Source: an uncultured Bacteroidales bacterium (lineage in GTDB: Bacteria; Bacteroidota; Bacteroidia; Bacteroidales; F082). Taken from it: a stretch of DNA of 64,000 bases. The notes below the pieces were generated by a model. That model saw only the letters and a list, made by a program, of their open reading frames with translations, had not been told where the DNA came from and did not search any database. Position numbers and translations under genes: made by a program. Positions 52,067-60,907 of this stretch are shown here, in pieces. The DNA lies in the NCBI GenBank assembly GCA_947303335.1, contig CAMYYB010000007.1:1-64000 (forward strand), given 5' to 3'. Position 1 is the first letter of the stretch. Each line of letters opens with the position of its first letter.

Positions 52067-53113
52067 ATGAAAAGAGATATCTATCTGTTGTTGAACTATA
52101 AAGGTTCTTTTGGCAACAAGTACAAATCAGTACCGTTGGCATCTGGTTTCGACAAGAAACTTATTTTGGAATTTTTCGACAAAGAAGGATTCTCCGTACA
52201 TTATTTATATCCGTCCGAAGTTGATTTGCGTGAGGATTGGAAAGGAAAACTAATCTTGTACACCTCGATGGAGGACGAGGGATGCCTTTATAAGGATTAT
52301 ACAGATGACGTACTTTATGCCCTATCACTCAAAGAGGCCATTCTCATCCCGGGATTACCCTTTGCCAAGGCACACCACAACAAAGTGTTTATGGAAATGC
52401 TACGCGACATTGCCGATATTCCAGAAATAAAAAGCATCTCGTCACGACATTATGGGGCATACGAAGAGTTTGAAAAGACTTTTGACCACAGACTTGACAA
52501 CAGCAACTGGGTATTGAAATCGGCAGCAGGGGCATCAAGCCTTGGGGTGCGCCTGTCGCACAATGGGGCTGAACTGAAAAAATGCGTCAAAGAATTGTCC
52601 TTAAGTCGAACCTCACTGCCATTGCGTCTGAAAGAGTTGGGAAGACGGAAAAAATACAAAGGCTATCAGATGAATTCTGAACATCGCAACAAAATTGTCA
52701 TACAGAATTTCATTGAAGGATTAGGGAATGATTGGAAAGTGTTGGTATTTAAGGACAAATATTTTGTCGTACAAAGGCCTAACCGTGAAAATGACTTCCG
52801 CGCCAGCGGTAGTGGCAAGTCAAAATATTTCTTTGGTACCAAAGCTCAAATTCCCGATGGAATGTTCGACTATGCCAAACGGATTTATGAGGGCTTCAAC
52901 GTACCTATGATTTCTTTGGACATTGCTTATAAGGACGGGCAATTCTATTTAATTGAAATGCAATTTGTGGCCTTCGGCAACAGCGGCCATCATTACTCAA
53001 AAGAATATTTTTACAAGGATGGAGATATTTGGGACACCGCACCCAATACCGAAACCATAGAGAAAATCTATGTTGACTCAATGGTGGATTACATCAATAG
53101 AAACAACTTATGA
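52067..53113 (+). CDS. ATP-grasp-like enzyme
   Basis: 348 residues. The central part shows NWVLKSAAGASSLGVRLS (ATP Lys and Gly loop), KIVIQNFIEGLGNDWKVLVFKDKYF, and ISLDIAYKDGQFYLIEMQFVAFGN, fitting the ATP-grasp fold. The first 100 residues form a Rossmann-like entry domain. It is the second such ligase within 4 kb. It may activate a carboxyl group on the glycan or add an amino acid. The next gene overlaps by 4 bp. Confidence 0.75.
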   Translation: MKRDIYLLLNYKGSFGNKYKSVPLASGFDKKLILEFFDKEGFSVHYLYPSEVDLREDWKGKLILYTSMEDEGCLYKDYTDDVLYALSLKEAILIPGLPFAKAHHNKVFMEMLRDIADIPEIKSISSRHYGAYEEFEKTFDHRLDNSNWVLKSAAGASSLGVRLSHNGAELKKCVKELSLSRTSLPLRLKELGRRKKYKGYQMNSEHRNKIVIQNFIEGLGNDWKVLVFKDKYFVVQRPNRENDFRASGSGKSKYFFGTKAQIPDGMFDYAKRIYEGFNVPMISLDIAYKDGQFYLIEMQFVAFGNSGHHYSKEYFYKDGDIWDTAPNTETIEKIYVDSMVDYINRNNL

Positions 53114-54168
53114 GCAACAGGGTCATCATCACTTGCCCCTATTACAGCGAAGGTGCCGGTGGAGTTGCCACCTTCTATAAAGTGTATGCAGAAAAGCAAA
53201 CACGAAATGCCCGTTTGTTCTATATCGGCAAGGACAAGCCATGTGGTATGCTCAAAACCCTGTGGCAACTGATTATCCAATATGTCCACTTATTCTTGAT
53301 TCTTCCCAAATACGATTTGCTTGTCGTCAACCCTTCACTGAAACCCAATGCCATCAAACGCGATTCTTTTAGTGTAAAGATGGCCCGATGGCTCGGCAAG
53401 AAGACATGCGTGTTTTGGAGAGGCTTTAATGAAGATTATTTCAATAATGTCGTTCGTTACAAATACAAAGAAAAACTGCAAAAGGGATTGTTCAATGTTG
53501 ACTATAGCATAGTGTTAGGCAAGAATATCTATGATAAATACCACAGCATTGGCTTGAACACCCCTTATTCATTAGGTTCCACCATGCTTGACAGCAGTCT
53601 GTTGCGCAAAACGCCCAAGCAGTTTTTGCCACAGCGCTTCAGCATTTTGTTTTTAGCTCGTGTAATTAAAGAAAAGGGGATATTCGAGACACTAGTAGCT
53701 TTCAAAGCCTTTCAACAACAACATCCCGAAGCTAATTTAGTGATTGCCGGAAGCGGTGAAGATTTGGAAGCTGCAAAATCCTTCGCATCAACACAAAAAT
53801 TGCAAGCCGTAACCTTCTTAGGAGACGTAAGAGGTGACCGTAAAAAGAGTTGTCTTGAATCTGCCGATGTGTATCTGTTTCCATCCTACACTGAAGGTAT
53901 GCCTAATTCGGTATTAGAAGCATTGGGTATGGGCTTGCCTATCATTTCTTCCAGCGTAGGTGCTGTCCCTGATTTCTTCAAGAATGAAAAGATGGGCATC
54001 TTAATGAAAAGCCATTCATCTGACGAAATTCTTGGAGCTTTGGAAGTCTTATACCAAAAAAAGACTTCTTTCCCTGAGATTTCAGAATATAACCGCGAAT
54101 ATGCAGCAAAGCACTTTGTAGACGAAGTTGTGATTCGCAACTTGGAGAACATTTTTGCAACACTGTAA
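53110..54168 (+). CDS. Family 4 glycosyltransferase
   Basis: 352 residues, GT-B fold. The C-terminal nucleotide-sugar domain is clear: FSILFLARVIKEKGIFETLVAF, LVIAGSGEDLEAAKSF and the E-x7-E motif in FPSYTEGMPNSVLEALGMGLPII. It adds one sugar of the repeat unit on the cytoplasmic face. It is the only GT4 enzyme in the window, although the WecG/TagA-type enzyme provides a second transfer. Confidence 0.92.
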   Translation: MSNRVIITCPYYSEGAGGVATFYKVYAEKQTRNARLFYIGKDKPCGMLKTLWQLIIQYVHLFLILPKYDLLVVNPSLKPNAIKRDSFSVKMARWLGKKTCVFWRGFNEDYFNNVVRYKYKEKLQKGLFNVDYSIVLGKNIYDKYHSIGLNTPYSLGSTMLDSSLLRKTPKQFLPQRFSILFLARVIKEKGIFETLVAFKAFQQQHPEANLVIAGSGEDLEAAKSFASTQKLQAVTFLGDVRGDRKKSCLESADVYLFPSYTEGMPNSVLEALGMGLPIISSSVGAVPDFFKNEKMGILMKSHSSDEILGALEVLYQKKTSFPEISEYNREYAAKHFVDEVVIRNLENIFATL

Positions 54169-54173
54169 GTACT

Positions 54174-55154
54174 ATGGAGAAAAAACAACGTCTCGTCATT
54201 TTGGATGTCCTCACCTTGATGGCCACCATTTTGGTCGTAATGGGTCATCATAAGTTTATGCGCGAATCAATAAGCTGGTATCCTGTCTATGACAAAATCA
54301 TCTATTCGTTTCACATGGGTTTTTTCATGACCATTAGCGGATTCTTGATAAAATACACATTTCCCAGCAAATGTCGCTGGAGAGAATATGTAGGCAAAAA
54401 AGCCAAGAAGTTTATTCCCGCCTATTTTGCCGTAGGCTTATTGGCGGCACTTCTCTCTTTCAAATCGTTTGGAGGATTGGCCAAAGATATGCTTATGCTT
54501 GTCGCAAATCCCGGCAAAGGGCCTATTCAAATCATTTGGTATATCTATGTGCTTTTGATGTATTATTGCCTTGCTCCATTCGTATTCCGTCTTTCGACAA
54601 AACAACGTTGGTGGGTCTTAGCGGTTTCTTTGATACCGGCATCACTCTATAACTATATGCCCGAATGGCTTTGCATGTCAAGTTTCTTCCGCTTACTACC
54701 TTTCTTTTTGCTGGGCGGACAATTAGCGGACTATCATAAAAGCATCCAAACAATTGCCGACTGGAAAGTTTTCCTTTTGAGTTTGCCGTTTTTGGCGTTT
54801 ATAATTAGTTGTATACTATTGCAAGGCAATCCAATGAAAGGTGGGTTGGGAAAACTGCTGACTTCCGCCCTTTCACTTCCCTTGATGTATTGGATAGCCC
54901 GAAAGCTGGTACGAATCACCAAGATAGCCGACCTTTCAATCCGCTTTTCTTCATACGTCTATTCAGTCTATCTGTGGCAGATGTTTTTTATCAACGGCAT
55001 CTGGTTAGTTTGGCAGAAAGTCGGGCCATCGCTTACTAACACAACAGCGATAGTCTACATAATATGTTCTGTAGCCATTACCATCGTCGGCATTGTTGTG
55101 CTGGTAAAAATGTACAGATGGTTGTTTGGTAAACTGGTGAAAAGAAAAAATTGA
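54174..55154 (+). CDS. Membrane acyltransferase (second)
   Basis: 326 residues with about ten membrane helices. RLVILDVLTLMATILVVMGHHKF at the start has the conserved His in a family-typical place, and SFHMGFFMTISGFLIKYTF is the second motif of acyltransferase_3 proteins. It differs from the copy at 43603, so two acetylation reactions may take place. Confidence 0.85.
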   Translation: MEKKQRLVILDVLTLMATILVVMGHHKFMRESISWYPVYDKIIYSFHMGFFMTISGFLIKYTFPSKCRWREYVGKKAKKFIPAYFAVGLLAALLSFKSFGGLAKDMLMLVANPGKGPIQIIWYIYVLLMYYCLAPFVFRLSTKQRWWVLAVSLIPASLYNYMPEWLCMSSFFRLLPFFLLGGQLADYHKSIQTIADWKVFLLSLPFLAFIISCILLQGNPMKGGLGKLLTSALSLPLMYWIARKLVRITKIADLSIRFSSYVYSVYLWQMFFINGIWLVWQKVGPSLTNTTAIVYIICSVAITIVGIVVLVKMYRWLFGKLVKRKN

Positions 55155-55157
55155 CAC

Positions 55158-56384
55158 ATGGATAACGATTTAGCATTTACTTCTTTCAAACGACTGAAAG
55201 ATTATTGCGAAGAAGAACAATATAAAGGTTGGGACCCTTACGACGGCCTCAACTCCAAGGTGTTTCAGGCTTTGCCACTTCTCAAAAAGTCAGCGTTTTT
55301 CAGAGAGGTGATGATACAAGGCTTCAAACGCAGTCCTGTCAACCTAAGACCTTTGATGCAGGTACCTAAGGAGCATAACGCCAAAGGCATAGGACTCTTC
55401 CTGCAAGGCTATTGTAACTTGGTTAAAACAGTGCGAAGACATCCTGAACTAGTATCTGTATTGGGTACTGAAGACGCATTGCTTGCAAAAGTAAGTGAAG
55501 TGGCCGATTTGTTAGTCTCAATACAATCCCAAGGCAACTATCACGGAGCCTGCTGGGGATATAATTTCGACTGGCAGGCACGAGGCGGCCTCTTTTTCCC
55601 CAAATACACGCCTACGGTAGTAGCGACAAACTTTTGCGCCACTGCCTTGATGGAAGCATACGAAATAACTGGGCAACCTGTATATTTGGATCTCGCGTTG
55701 ACTTCGGCAGATTTTGTGATGAAAGATTTGCACCGCCACAACATGGACGACGGCTCTTTCCTCTTCTCTTACTCACCACTGCAAGGCAACGATACGGTAT
55801 ATAATGCATCGCTGCTTGGCAGCCGTCTGCTGTCTTACTGCTACAAGTACACAGGAAGAGAGGAACTGCGTGAGGCGGCTCGACAGAGTGTGAAAGCCTG
55901 TGTGAAAGGACAGTCGGAAGAAGGCTCATGGGTGTATGGCCTGCTGCCGATTCAAAAATGGGTGGATTCGTTCCATACCGGGTATAACCTTGACGGGCTG
56001 ATAGCCTTTGAAGAACTGACAGGCGACAAACTGGCGCATGAAGCCATAGAGAAAGGCTTACGGTTCTACGTGGAACGCTTTTTCGAGCCTGACGGCACAC
56101 CAAAATATTACCACAACCAGATGTACCCCATAGACATCCACTGTCCTGGACAACTGATGGTAACTCTGTCGCGACTGCATAAATTTGAAGAATACTGTGA
56201 ATTGGCAGAAAAAGTAATGGACTGGACCATACACCACATGCAGGACAAACAGGGTTATTTCTACTACCAGCTCAAGAAAGGAATAAGCTCAAAACTAAGC
56301 TATATGCGCTGGAGTAATGCCTTTATGTTCTATGCCATGAGTTATTATTTGTTGGAAACTGAAAACCATCAAAATCATGCCTGA
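55158..56384 (+). CDS. (alpha/alpha)6-barrel protein of polysaccharide locus
   Basis: 408 residues. Repeated helix pairs with Trp- and Gly-rich loops (GNYHGACWGYNFDWQARGG, TPTVVATNFCATALMEAYE, EEGSWVYGLLPIQKWVDSFHTGYNLDGLIAF) point to a six-hairpin glycoside enzyme fold such as unsaturated glucuronyl hydrolases or uronyl epimerases. Related proteins in O-antigen loci have often been misnamed. There is no signal peptide, so it acts in the cytoplasm or at the membrane. The catalytic type cannot be told. It overlaps the next gene by 8 bp. Confidence 0.68.
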   Translation: MDNDLAFTSFKRLKDYCEEEQYKGWDPYDGLNSKVFQALPLLKKSAFFREVMIQGFKRSPVNLRPLMQVPKEHNAKGIGLFLQGYCNLVKTVRRHPELVSVLGTEDALLAKVSEVADLLVSIQSQGNYHGACWGYNFDWQARGGLFFPKYTPTVVATNFCATALMEAYEITGQPVYLDLALTSADFVMKDLHRHNMDDGSFLFSYSPLQGNDTVYNASLLGSRLLSYCYKYTGREELREAARQSVKACVKGQSEEGSWVYGLLPIQKWVDSFHTGYNLDGLIAFEELTGDKLAHEAIEKGLRFYVERFFEPDGTPKYYHNQMYPIDIHCPGQLMVTLSRLHKFEEYCELAEKVMDWTIHHMQDKQGYFYYQLKKGISSKLSYMRWSNAFMFYAMSYYLLETENHQNHA

Positions 56385-57087
56385 AGTAAAAAGAGTGACA
56401 CTGAAAAACGGGGTGAAGGTGTATGCTTTCCGCTCGTTTGATGAAATCATTGATTATGCCCAAGCACAGAAAGGTCTGTTGGTAGCCATCAATGCGGAAA
56501 AAATAGTGCATGCTACTGATGAGACACGAGAGATTATCAATCGCAACATTGGTTATAGCGATGGCACTGGGGCAGTGATGGCACTAAAAAAACATGGTGC
56601 TGAAGCGGTAAAAATTCCAGGTTGCGAACTATGGTTGAAAATAGTGGAACGAATGGCACCCGAAGGCAAGGCGTTTTATCTGGTAGGCAGCAAACAGGAG
56701 GTGATAGAGGAAACCGTTGCGAAACTGAAGAGGGAGTTTGAGGGTATCCACCTTGCGGGATACAGAAACGGCTACCTAAATAGCGAGACGGAGAAGCAGG
56801 CACTGCTTGATGATATTGCCGCAAAAAAACCAGATGTAGTGTTTGTGGCTATGGGCAGTCCCAAACAAGAGTTGCTCATGATGGAGATGATGCAACGTCA
56901 CATGGCTATTTATCAAGGTCTTGGCGGCAGTTTTGACGTCTACACAGGCCATGTGGAACGTGCTCCCCAATGGTGGGTCGACCATAATTTGGAGTTTGCC
57001 TACCGCTTAATAAAACAGCCATCGCGAATTAAAAGACAAATCTTCTTATTAAAATTCCTTTTTCTGTTGAAATTGGGAAAAGTGTAA
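56377..57087 (+). CDS. WecG/TagA/CpsF family glycosyltransferase
   Basis: 236 residues (GT26). VAINAEKIVHATDETREIIN, YSDGTGAVMALKKHG, KPDVVFVAMGSPKQELLM and GGSFDVYTGHVERAPQWW are family hallmarks. WecG adds ManNAcA to lipid-linked GlcNAc. With wecB and wecC nearby, ManNAcA transfer onto the WecA product is the likely second step of repeat-unit synthesis. Confidence 0.93.
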   Translation: MPEVKRVTLKNGVKVYAFRSFDEIIDYAQAQKGLLVAINAEKIVHATDETREIINRNIGYSDGTGAVMALKKHGAEAVKIPGCELWLKIVERMAPEGKAFYLVGSKQEVIEETVAKLKREFEGIHLAGYRNGYLNSETEKQALLDDIAAKKPDVVFVAMGSPKQELLMMEMMQRHMAIYQGLGGSFDVYTGHVERAPQWWVDHNLEFAYRLIKQPSRIKRQIFLLKFLFLLKLGKV

Positions 57088-57115
57088 TAACCTTCGCATA
57101 AACGTAGTCACTACA

Positions 57116-58282
57116 ATGTCAGATATTTTCTTTGTTTTTTTAGCTTTTCTTATTTCGTTGCTTGTTTCTTCATTAATACACAGGCCCATTCTTCACTTTG
57201 CCAAGAAGAACAATATCTACGACAACCCTGAAGCAAGAAAACTACAACGCGAACCTGTCCCCGTCATGGGCGGGTTTGTGGTGTTTTTCGGTGCTATGGT
57301 AGGCTTCCTGTTCCTTTGGTCTAGATTCAACTGCATCGCGTTGATACCCATTCAGATAGCTATGCTTATGATGCTTATTATCGGGGCATGGGACGATATC
57401 AAAAAACTCTCTCCCACCATACGATTCATTTTTGAGATTCTCATCGTGCTTGCCTTAGCTATTGGAAATGATTATCCCATCAATGATTTCCACGGACTTT
57501 GGGGAATACATGAAATCTCTCCGTGGATAGCTTGGCCCCTGACTGTTATTAGCTGTGTGGGCATCATTAATGCCATCAATATGATTGACGGCATCGACGG
57601 TCTATCGTCAGGCATTTGCATCATGGCTTTCGGTTTCTATGCTCTCGAGTTCTATTATGCCGGTGATTTTGTCCACATGGCAATGGCTTTGTCCCTCATT
57701 GGAGGACTTATTCCTTTCCTCATCACAAACGTTTTCGGAAAACAATCGAAGATGTATATAGGCGATGCGGGCACCATGATGTTGGGTATCGCACTTTGCG
57801 ACATAGTGATGTCCCTTCTAACCAAAGGATCAGATGCATCACGGCAAGCACCACATGACAATTTCAGTTTGGTAGCCTTTGTGTTGGCTGTTTTAGCCAT
57901 TCCCGTCTTTGACACTTTAAGGGTGATGTTTGGACGCATCAGCCGCAACGAGTCGCCTTTCCATCCCGACAAGACTCATTTGCATCATGCCTTCATCGAC
58001 TATGGCTTCCATCATCTGGAAACTTCCTTGATGGAAATCCTACTTAATATTTTTGTTATCGGCTTGTGGTGGTTGCTTTATAAATCGCGTCTCTCACAGG
58101 AATGGCAATTATTTGGTGTCATCGCATCCAGTATCCTTGTGTGTTTTGGTTTATATTGGATGCTGGGACGACGCAAACGCATCGCCATAAAAAGAGAAGA
58201 GAGATACGGAATCAGTGCCGAAGAATACGAACAAATGACACCTGAAGAGCGAAAAAAACTAAAGAAAAAAGCGCTTCAATAA
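57116..58282 (+). CDS. wecA: WecA-like undecaprenyl-phosphate GlcNAc-1-phosphate transferase
   Basis: 388 residues, about eleven membrane helices of the MraY/WecA family. Active-site motifs: GAWDDIKKLSPTIRF, INMIDGIDGLSSGI, MYIGDAGTMMLG, and the cytoplasmic HPDKTHLHHAFIDYG. It starts the repeat unit by placing a sugar-1-phosphate on undecaprenyl phosphate. The C-terminal tail is Lys/Glu-rich. It is the last plus-strand gene of the locus. Confidence 0.93.
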   Translation: MSDIFFVFLAFLISLLVSSLIHRPILHFAKKNNIYDNPEARKLQREPVPVMGGFVVFFGAMVGFLFLWSRFNCIALIPIQIAMLMMLIIGAWDDIKKLSPTIRFIFEILIVLALAIGNDYPINDFHGLWGIHEISPWIAWPLTVISCVGIINAINMIDGIDGLSSGICIMAFGFYALEFYYAGDFVHMAMALSLIGGLIPFLITNVFGKQSKMYIGDAGTMMLGIALCDIVMSLLTKGSDASRQAPHDNFSLVAFVLAVLAIPVFDTLRVMFGRISRNESPFHPDKTHLHHAFIDYGFHHLETSLMEILLNIFVIGLWWLLYKSRLSQEWQLFGVIASSILVCFGLYWMLGRRKRIAIKREERYGISAEEYEQMTPEERKKLKKKALQ

Positions 58283-58307
58283 AGCACAAAAGAATGAAGC
58301 CATAAAG

Positions 58308-58345
58308 AAAGCGGACTTAGCCTTGACCAAGTCCGCTTTTTTTTG
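58308..58345. terminator. Terminator at the end of the polysaccharide operon
   Basis: AAAGCGGACTT pairs exactly with AAGTCCGCTTT around a 10-nt loop, then eight T on the plus strand. On the minus strand an A/T tract also follows, so it may serve wecC as well. Confidence 0.9.
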
Positions 58346-59569
58346 TCAAATATGGTATGCACCTTCCAGAGGACAAATGTTGTGGCAGTCCAAGATGACC
58401 TTGCCCTTCAGTTTGTCCCATTTTTGTTTTATGTGGTCATGCTTGACCATAATCACAACCATATCCACTTCATCTAAGAATTGGTCAAAATCCAATACTT
58501 GGTTCGGCACAATGGCTTTGTCGGTAAAGAAAGGGTCAAAACTCTTCAGTGGAAGAGCCAGATGCCGCTGCTGAATGTCAAGCATCTGTAAAGTCGGGCT
58601 CTCTCGGGTGTCGTCCACGTTTTCCTTATAGGTGATTCCGTACAATCCTACACGTTGGCTGTCGGTAATCTTATGTTCCTTCATGATTTCGTAAATGCGT
58701 TCCAAGACAAACACAGGCTGGCTGTCGTTGGTCTTCATGCTCTCGTCAATCACTTTGGCCAATTGCGGATAGTCGCCTACGAGGAACCAAGGGTCAACGC
58801 TGATGCAATGCCCGCCTACACCAGGGCCTGGCTGCAAGATATTCACGCGAGGGTGCATGTTACAGATGCGGATGATTTCGTACACATCCATATTGTCGTG
58901 ACGGCAAATGCGGGCTAATTCGTTGGCAAAAGCGATATTGACCGCACGGAAAGTGTTCTCGACTACCTTGGTCATCTCCGCTGTGCGAATATCCGTCACC
59001 ACAATTTCACCCTGACAGAAAGAGGCGTAGTATTGCTTCACCCTCTCTCCCACCTCGCGGCTGTCGGCACCGATGGTGCGGTTGTTGTGCAACAATTCAT
59101 ACACCATGTTACCAGGTATGATACGTTCAGGAGCATGAACCAAATGAATGTCTTCTCCTATCTTGAAACCACCTGCCTCCACAACGGGACGTACATATTT
59201 ATCCATTGTACCAGGACTGATGGTACTCTCCACAACCACCGTTGCACCTTTAGGGCATATCTTCATCACTTCCTTTACGGCTGCTACTACAAAACAAGCG
59301 TCCACTTTCTTCGAGAATTTGTCGTAAGGCGTTGGAACACTCACGATATATACATCCGTTTTTTGATATTCAGTAGTAAACTTAATTCCAGCTTTCAAGG
59401 CTGCAGCAAACAATTCGTCTAATCCATCTTCCTTGAAAGTGGTTTTTCCTGCATTAAGTGTAGCCACCAATTCTTGGTTATAGTCAGTGCCTACGACTTC
59501 TATGCCATGAGAGGCCATCATCAAGGCAGTTGGTAAACCTATGTAACCTAATCCGATAACGTTAATCAT
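58346..59569 (-). CDS. wecC: UDP-N-acetyl-D-mannosamine dehydrogenase
   Basis: 407 residues. It oxidises UDP-ManNAc to UDP-ManNAcA. NAD motif VIGLGYIGLPTALMMASHG, catalytic Cys in GVGGHCISVDPWFLVG, and the YGITYKENVDDTRESPTLQ domain end. It is distinct from the TviB-like dehydrogenase at 40036. It follows wecB by 33 bp on the same strand. Confidence 0.95.
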   Translation of the reverse strand: MINVIGLGYIGLPTALMMASHGIEVVGTDYNQELVATLNAGKTTFKEDGLDELFAAALKAGIKFTTEYQKTDVYIVSVPTPYDKFSKKVDACFVVAAVKEVMKICPKGATVVVESTISPGTMDKYVRPVVEAGGFKIGEDIHLVHAPERIIPGNMVYELLHNNRTIGADSREVGERVKQYYASFCQGEIVVTDIRTAEMTKVVENTFRAVNIAFANELARICRHDNMDVYEIIRICNMHPRVNILQPGPGVGGHCISVDPWFLVGDYPQLAKVIDESMKTNDSQPVFVLERIYEIMKEHKITDSQRVGLYGITYKENVDDTRESPTLQMLDIQQRHLALPLKSFDPFFTDKAIVPNQVLDFDQFLDEVDMVVIMVKHDHIKQKWDKLKGKVILDCHNICPLEGAYHI

Positions 59570-59602
59570 ATTACTTATTGTATTGTATGTTTTGCTTCAA
59601 TT

Positions 59603-60826
59603 CTACAATTCATTTCTAAGGGCATCAACGATACGTTCACATGCATGTCCATCACCGTAAGGATTCACCGCCATCGACATCGTTTCGTAAGCAATGGGGT
59701 CATCGAGCAAGGTTGACACCTCACTCACAATCAAATCGTGGTTAGTGCCAACCAGGTGTACGGTACCTGATTCCAATGCCTCGGGGCGTTCCGTGGTATC
59801 GCGCATTACAAGGACGGGTTTGCCCAAACCAGGAGCCTCCTCTTGGATGCCACCGCTGTCGGTCAGCACCAATGTGCTTTTCTCCATCAAATAGACAAAT
59901 TCCAAATACTGAAGTGGCTCTATGAAGAAAAAGTTCTCATACCGTGTCAGGTCTTCTCCGAATACTTGACGTATGGGTTTACGCACGTTGGGATTGAGGT
60001 GCATAGGATACACGAAATCCACCTCAGGATATTTCTCAGAGAGGTCCTTCATGGCCGTCACCATGCTGACAAAACCTTCACCAAAGTTCTCTCGACGATG
60101 GCCTGTGATTAAAACCAACTTACGTCGACCATCTTCATTACGGGCTTGTCCTGAAATCTCATGAGACTCCGCATCGGGTGCGGAATGAGGGGAATGGCCA
60201 AGGCGCGTTACATCATAGCCCGCCTCCTTCAACACTTTGATTTGTTCTTTGGCCAAGTCGGGATTGCTTTTCAACTTGTCCACTACCATGTGAAGGGCAT
60301 CAATAACGGTATTGCCCGTTACAAAGATTTTTCCTTGTGCCTTCTCTTCTATGAGATTATTTTCACTCAAAGGCGTGGGCGAGAAGTTGTAAGTAGCGAT
60401 GCGTCCAGTAATCTGACGATTCATTTCTTCCGGCCAAGGACTATATATATTTCTCGTCCGCAATCCAGCCTCCACGTGGCCTACGGGAATCTGTTGGTAG
60501 AAGGCAGCCAGCGCAGCAGCCGTACTGGTTGTAGTGTCTCCATGAACCAAAACAGCGTCGGGTCTCACCTCTTTCAAAACATCGCGCATTCCCGTGAGCA
60601 CACGGGCCGTGATGTCATAGAGGTCTTGACCCTGTTTCATGATGTTGAGGTCGTAGTCGGGCTTCACGTCGAAAATGTGAAGCACCTGGTCAAGCATCTC
60701 GCGATGCTGACCCGTCACGCAGACTATGGTCTCAAAATCTTTTGGGTGTTCCTGAAACTTCTTCACCAAGGGGCACATCTTGATGGCCTCTGGTCGTGTT
60801 CCAAAAACAAGCATTACTCTCTTCAT
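59603..60826 (-). CDS. wecB: UDP-N-acetylglucosamine 2-epimerase with in-frame repeat insertion
   Basis: 407 residues. It interconverts UDP-GlcNAc and UDP-ManNAc. FGTRPEAIKMCPLVK, VTGQHREMLDQVL, HGDTTTSTAAALAAF, HVEAGLRT and TDSGGIQEEAP are family motifs. Residues of about 209-234, before LVLITGHRRENFGEG, are an extra segment (GHSPHSAPDAESHEISGQAR) encoded by a REP-like palindromic sequence. Most family members have only a few residues there. The insertion lies in a surface loop, so activity may be kept. Confidence 0.94.
   Translation of the reverse strand: MKRVMLVFGTRPEAIKMCPLVKKFQEHPKDFETIVCVTGQHREMLDQVLHIFDVKPDYDLNIMKQGQDLYDITARVLTGMRDVLKEVRPDAVLVHGDTTTSTAAALAAFYQQIPVGHVEAGLRTRNIYSPWPEEMNRQITGRIATYNFSPTPLSENNLIEEKAQGKIFVTGNTVIDALHMVVDKLKSNPDLAKEQIKVLKEAGYDVTRLGHSPHSAPDAESHEISGQARNEDGRRKLVLITGHRRENFGEGFVSMVTAMKDLSEKYPEVDFVYPMHLNPNVRKPIRQVFGEDLTRYENFFFIEPLQYLEFVYLMEKSTLVLTDSGGIQEEAPGLGKPVLVMRDTTERPEALESGTVHLVGTNHDLIVSEVSTLLDDPIAYETMSMAVNPYGDGHACERIVDALRNEL
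60125..60202. repeat. REP-like sequence inserted in frame in wecB
   Basis: On the minus strand it contains ATTCCGCACCCGATGCGGA (CCGCA/TGCGG stem), the palindrome TCTCATGAGA, and CAAGCCCGTAATGA, the organisation of common intergenic bacterial REP repeats. The length is a multiple of three and the reading frame is kept. Confidence 0.7.
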
Positions 60827-60865
60827 ATCAAGGTATTCTGATAGGGTTCTTTTTTAATTAAGCTG

Positions 60866-60873
60866 CAAAATTA
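60866..60873 (-). promoter_or_regulatory. -7 element for wecB/wecC
   Basis: TAATTTTG on the minus strand, 39 bp before the wecB start. Confidence 0.58.
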
Positions 60874-60907
60874 CGCTTTTTTCACATAGAAATAGACTAT
60901 TTTTCAT

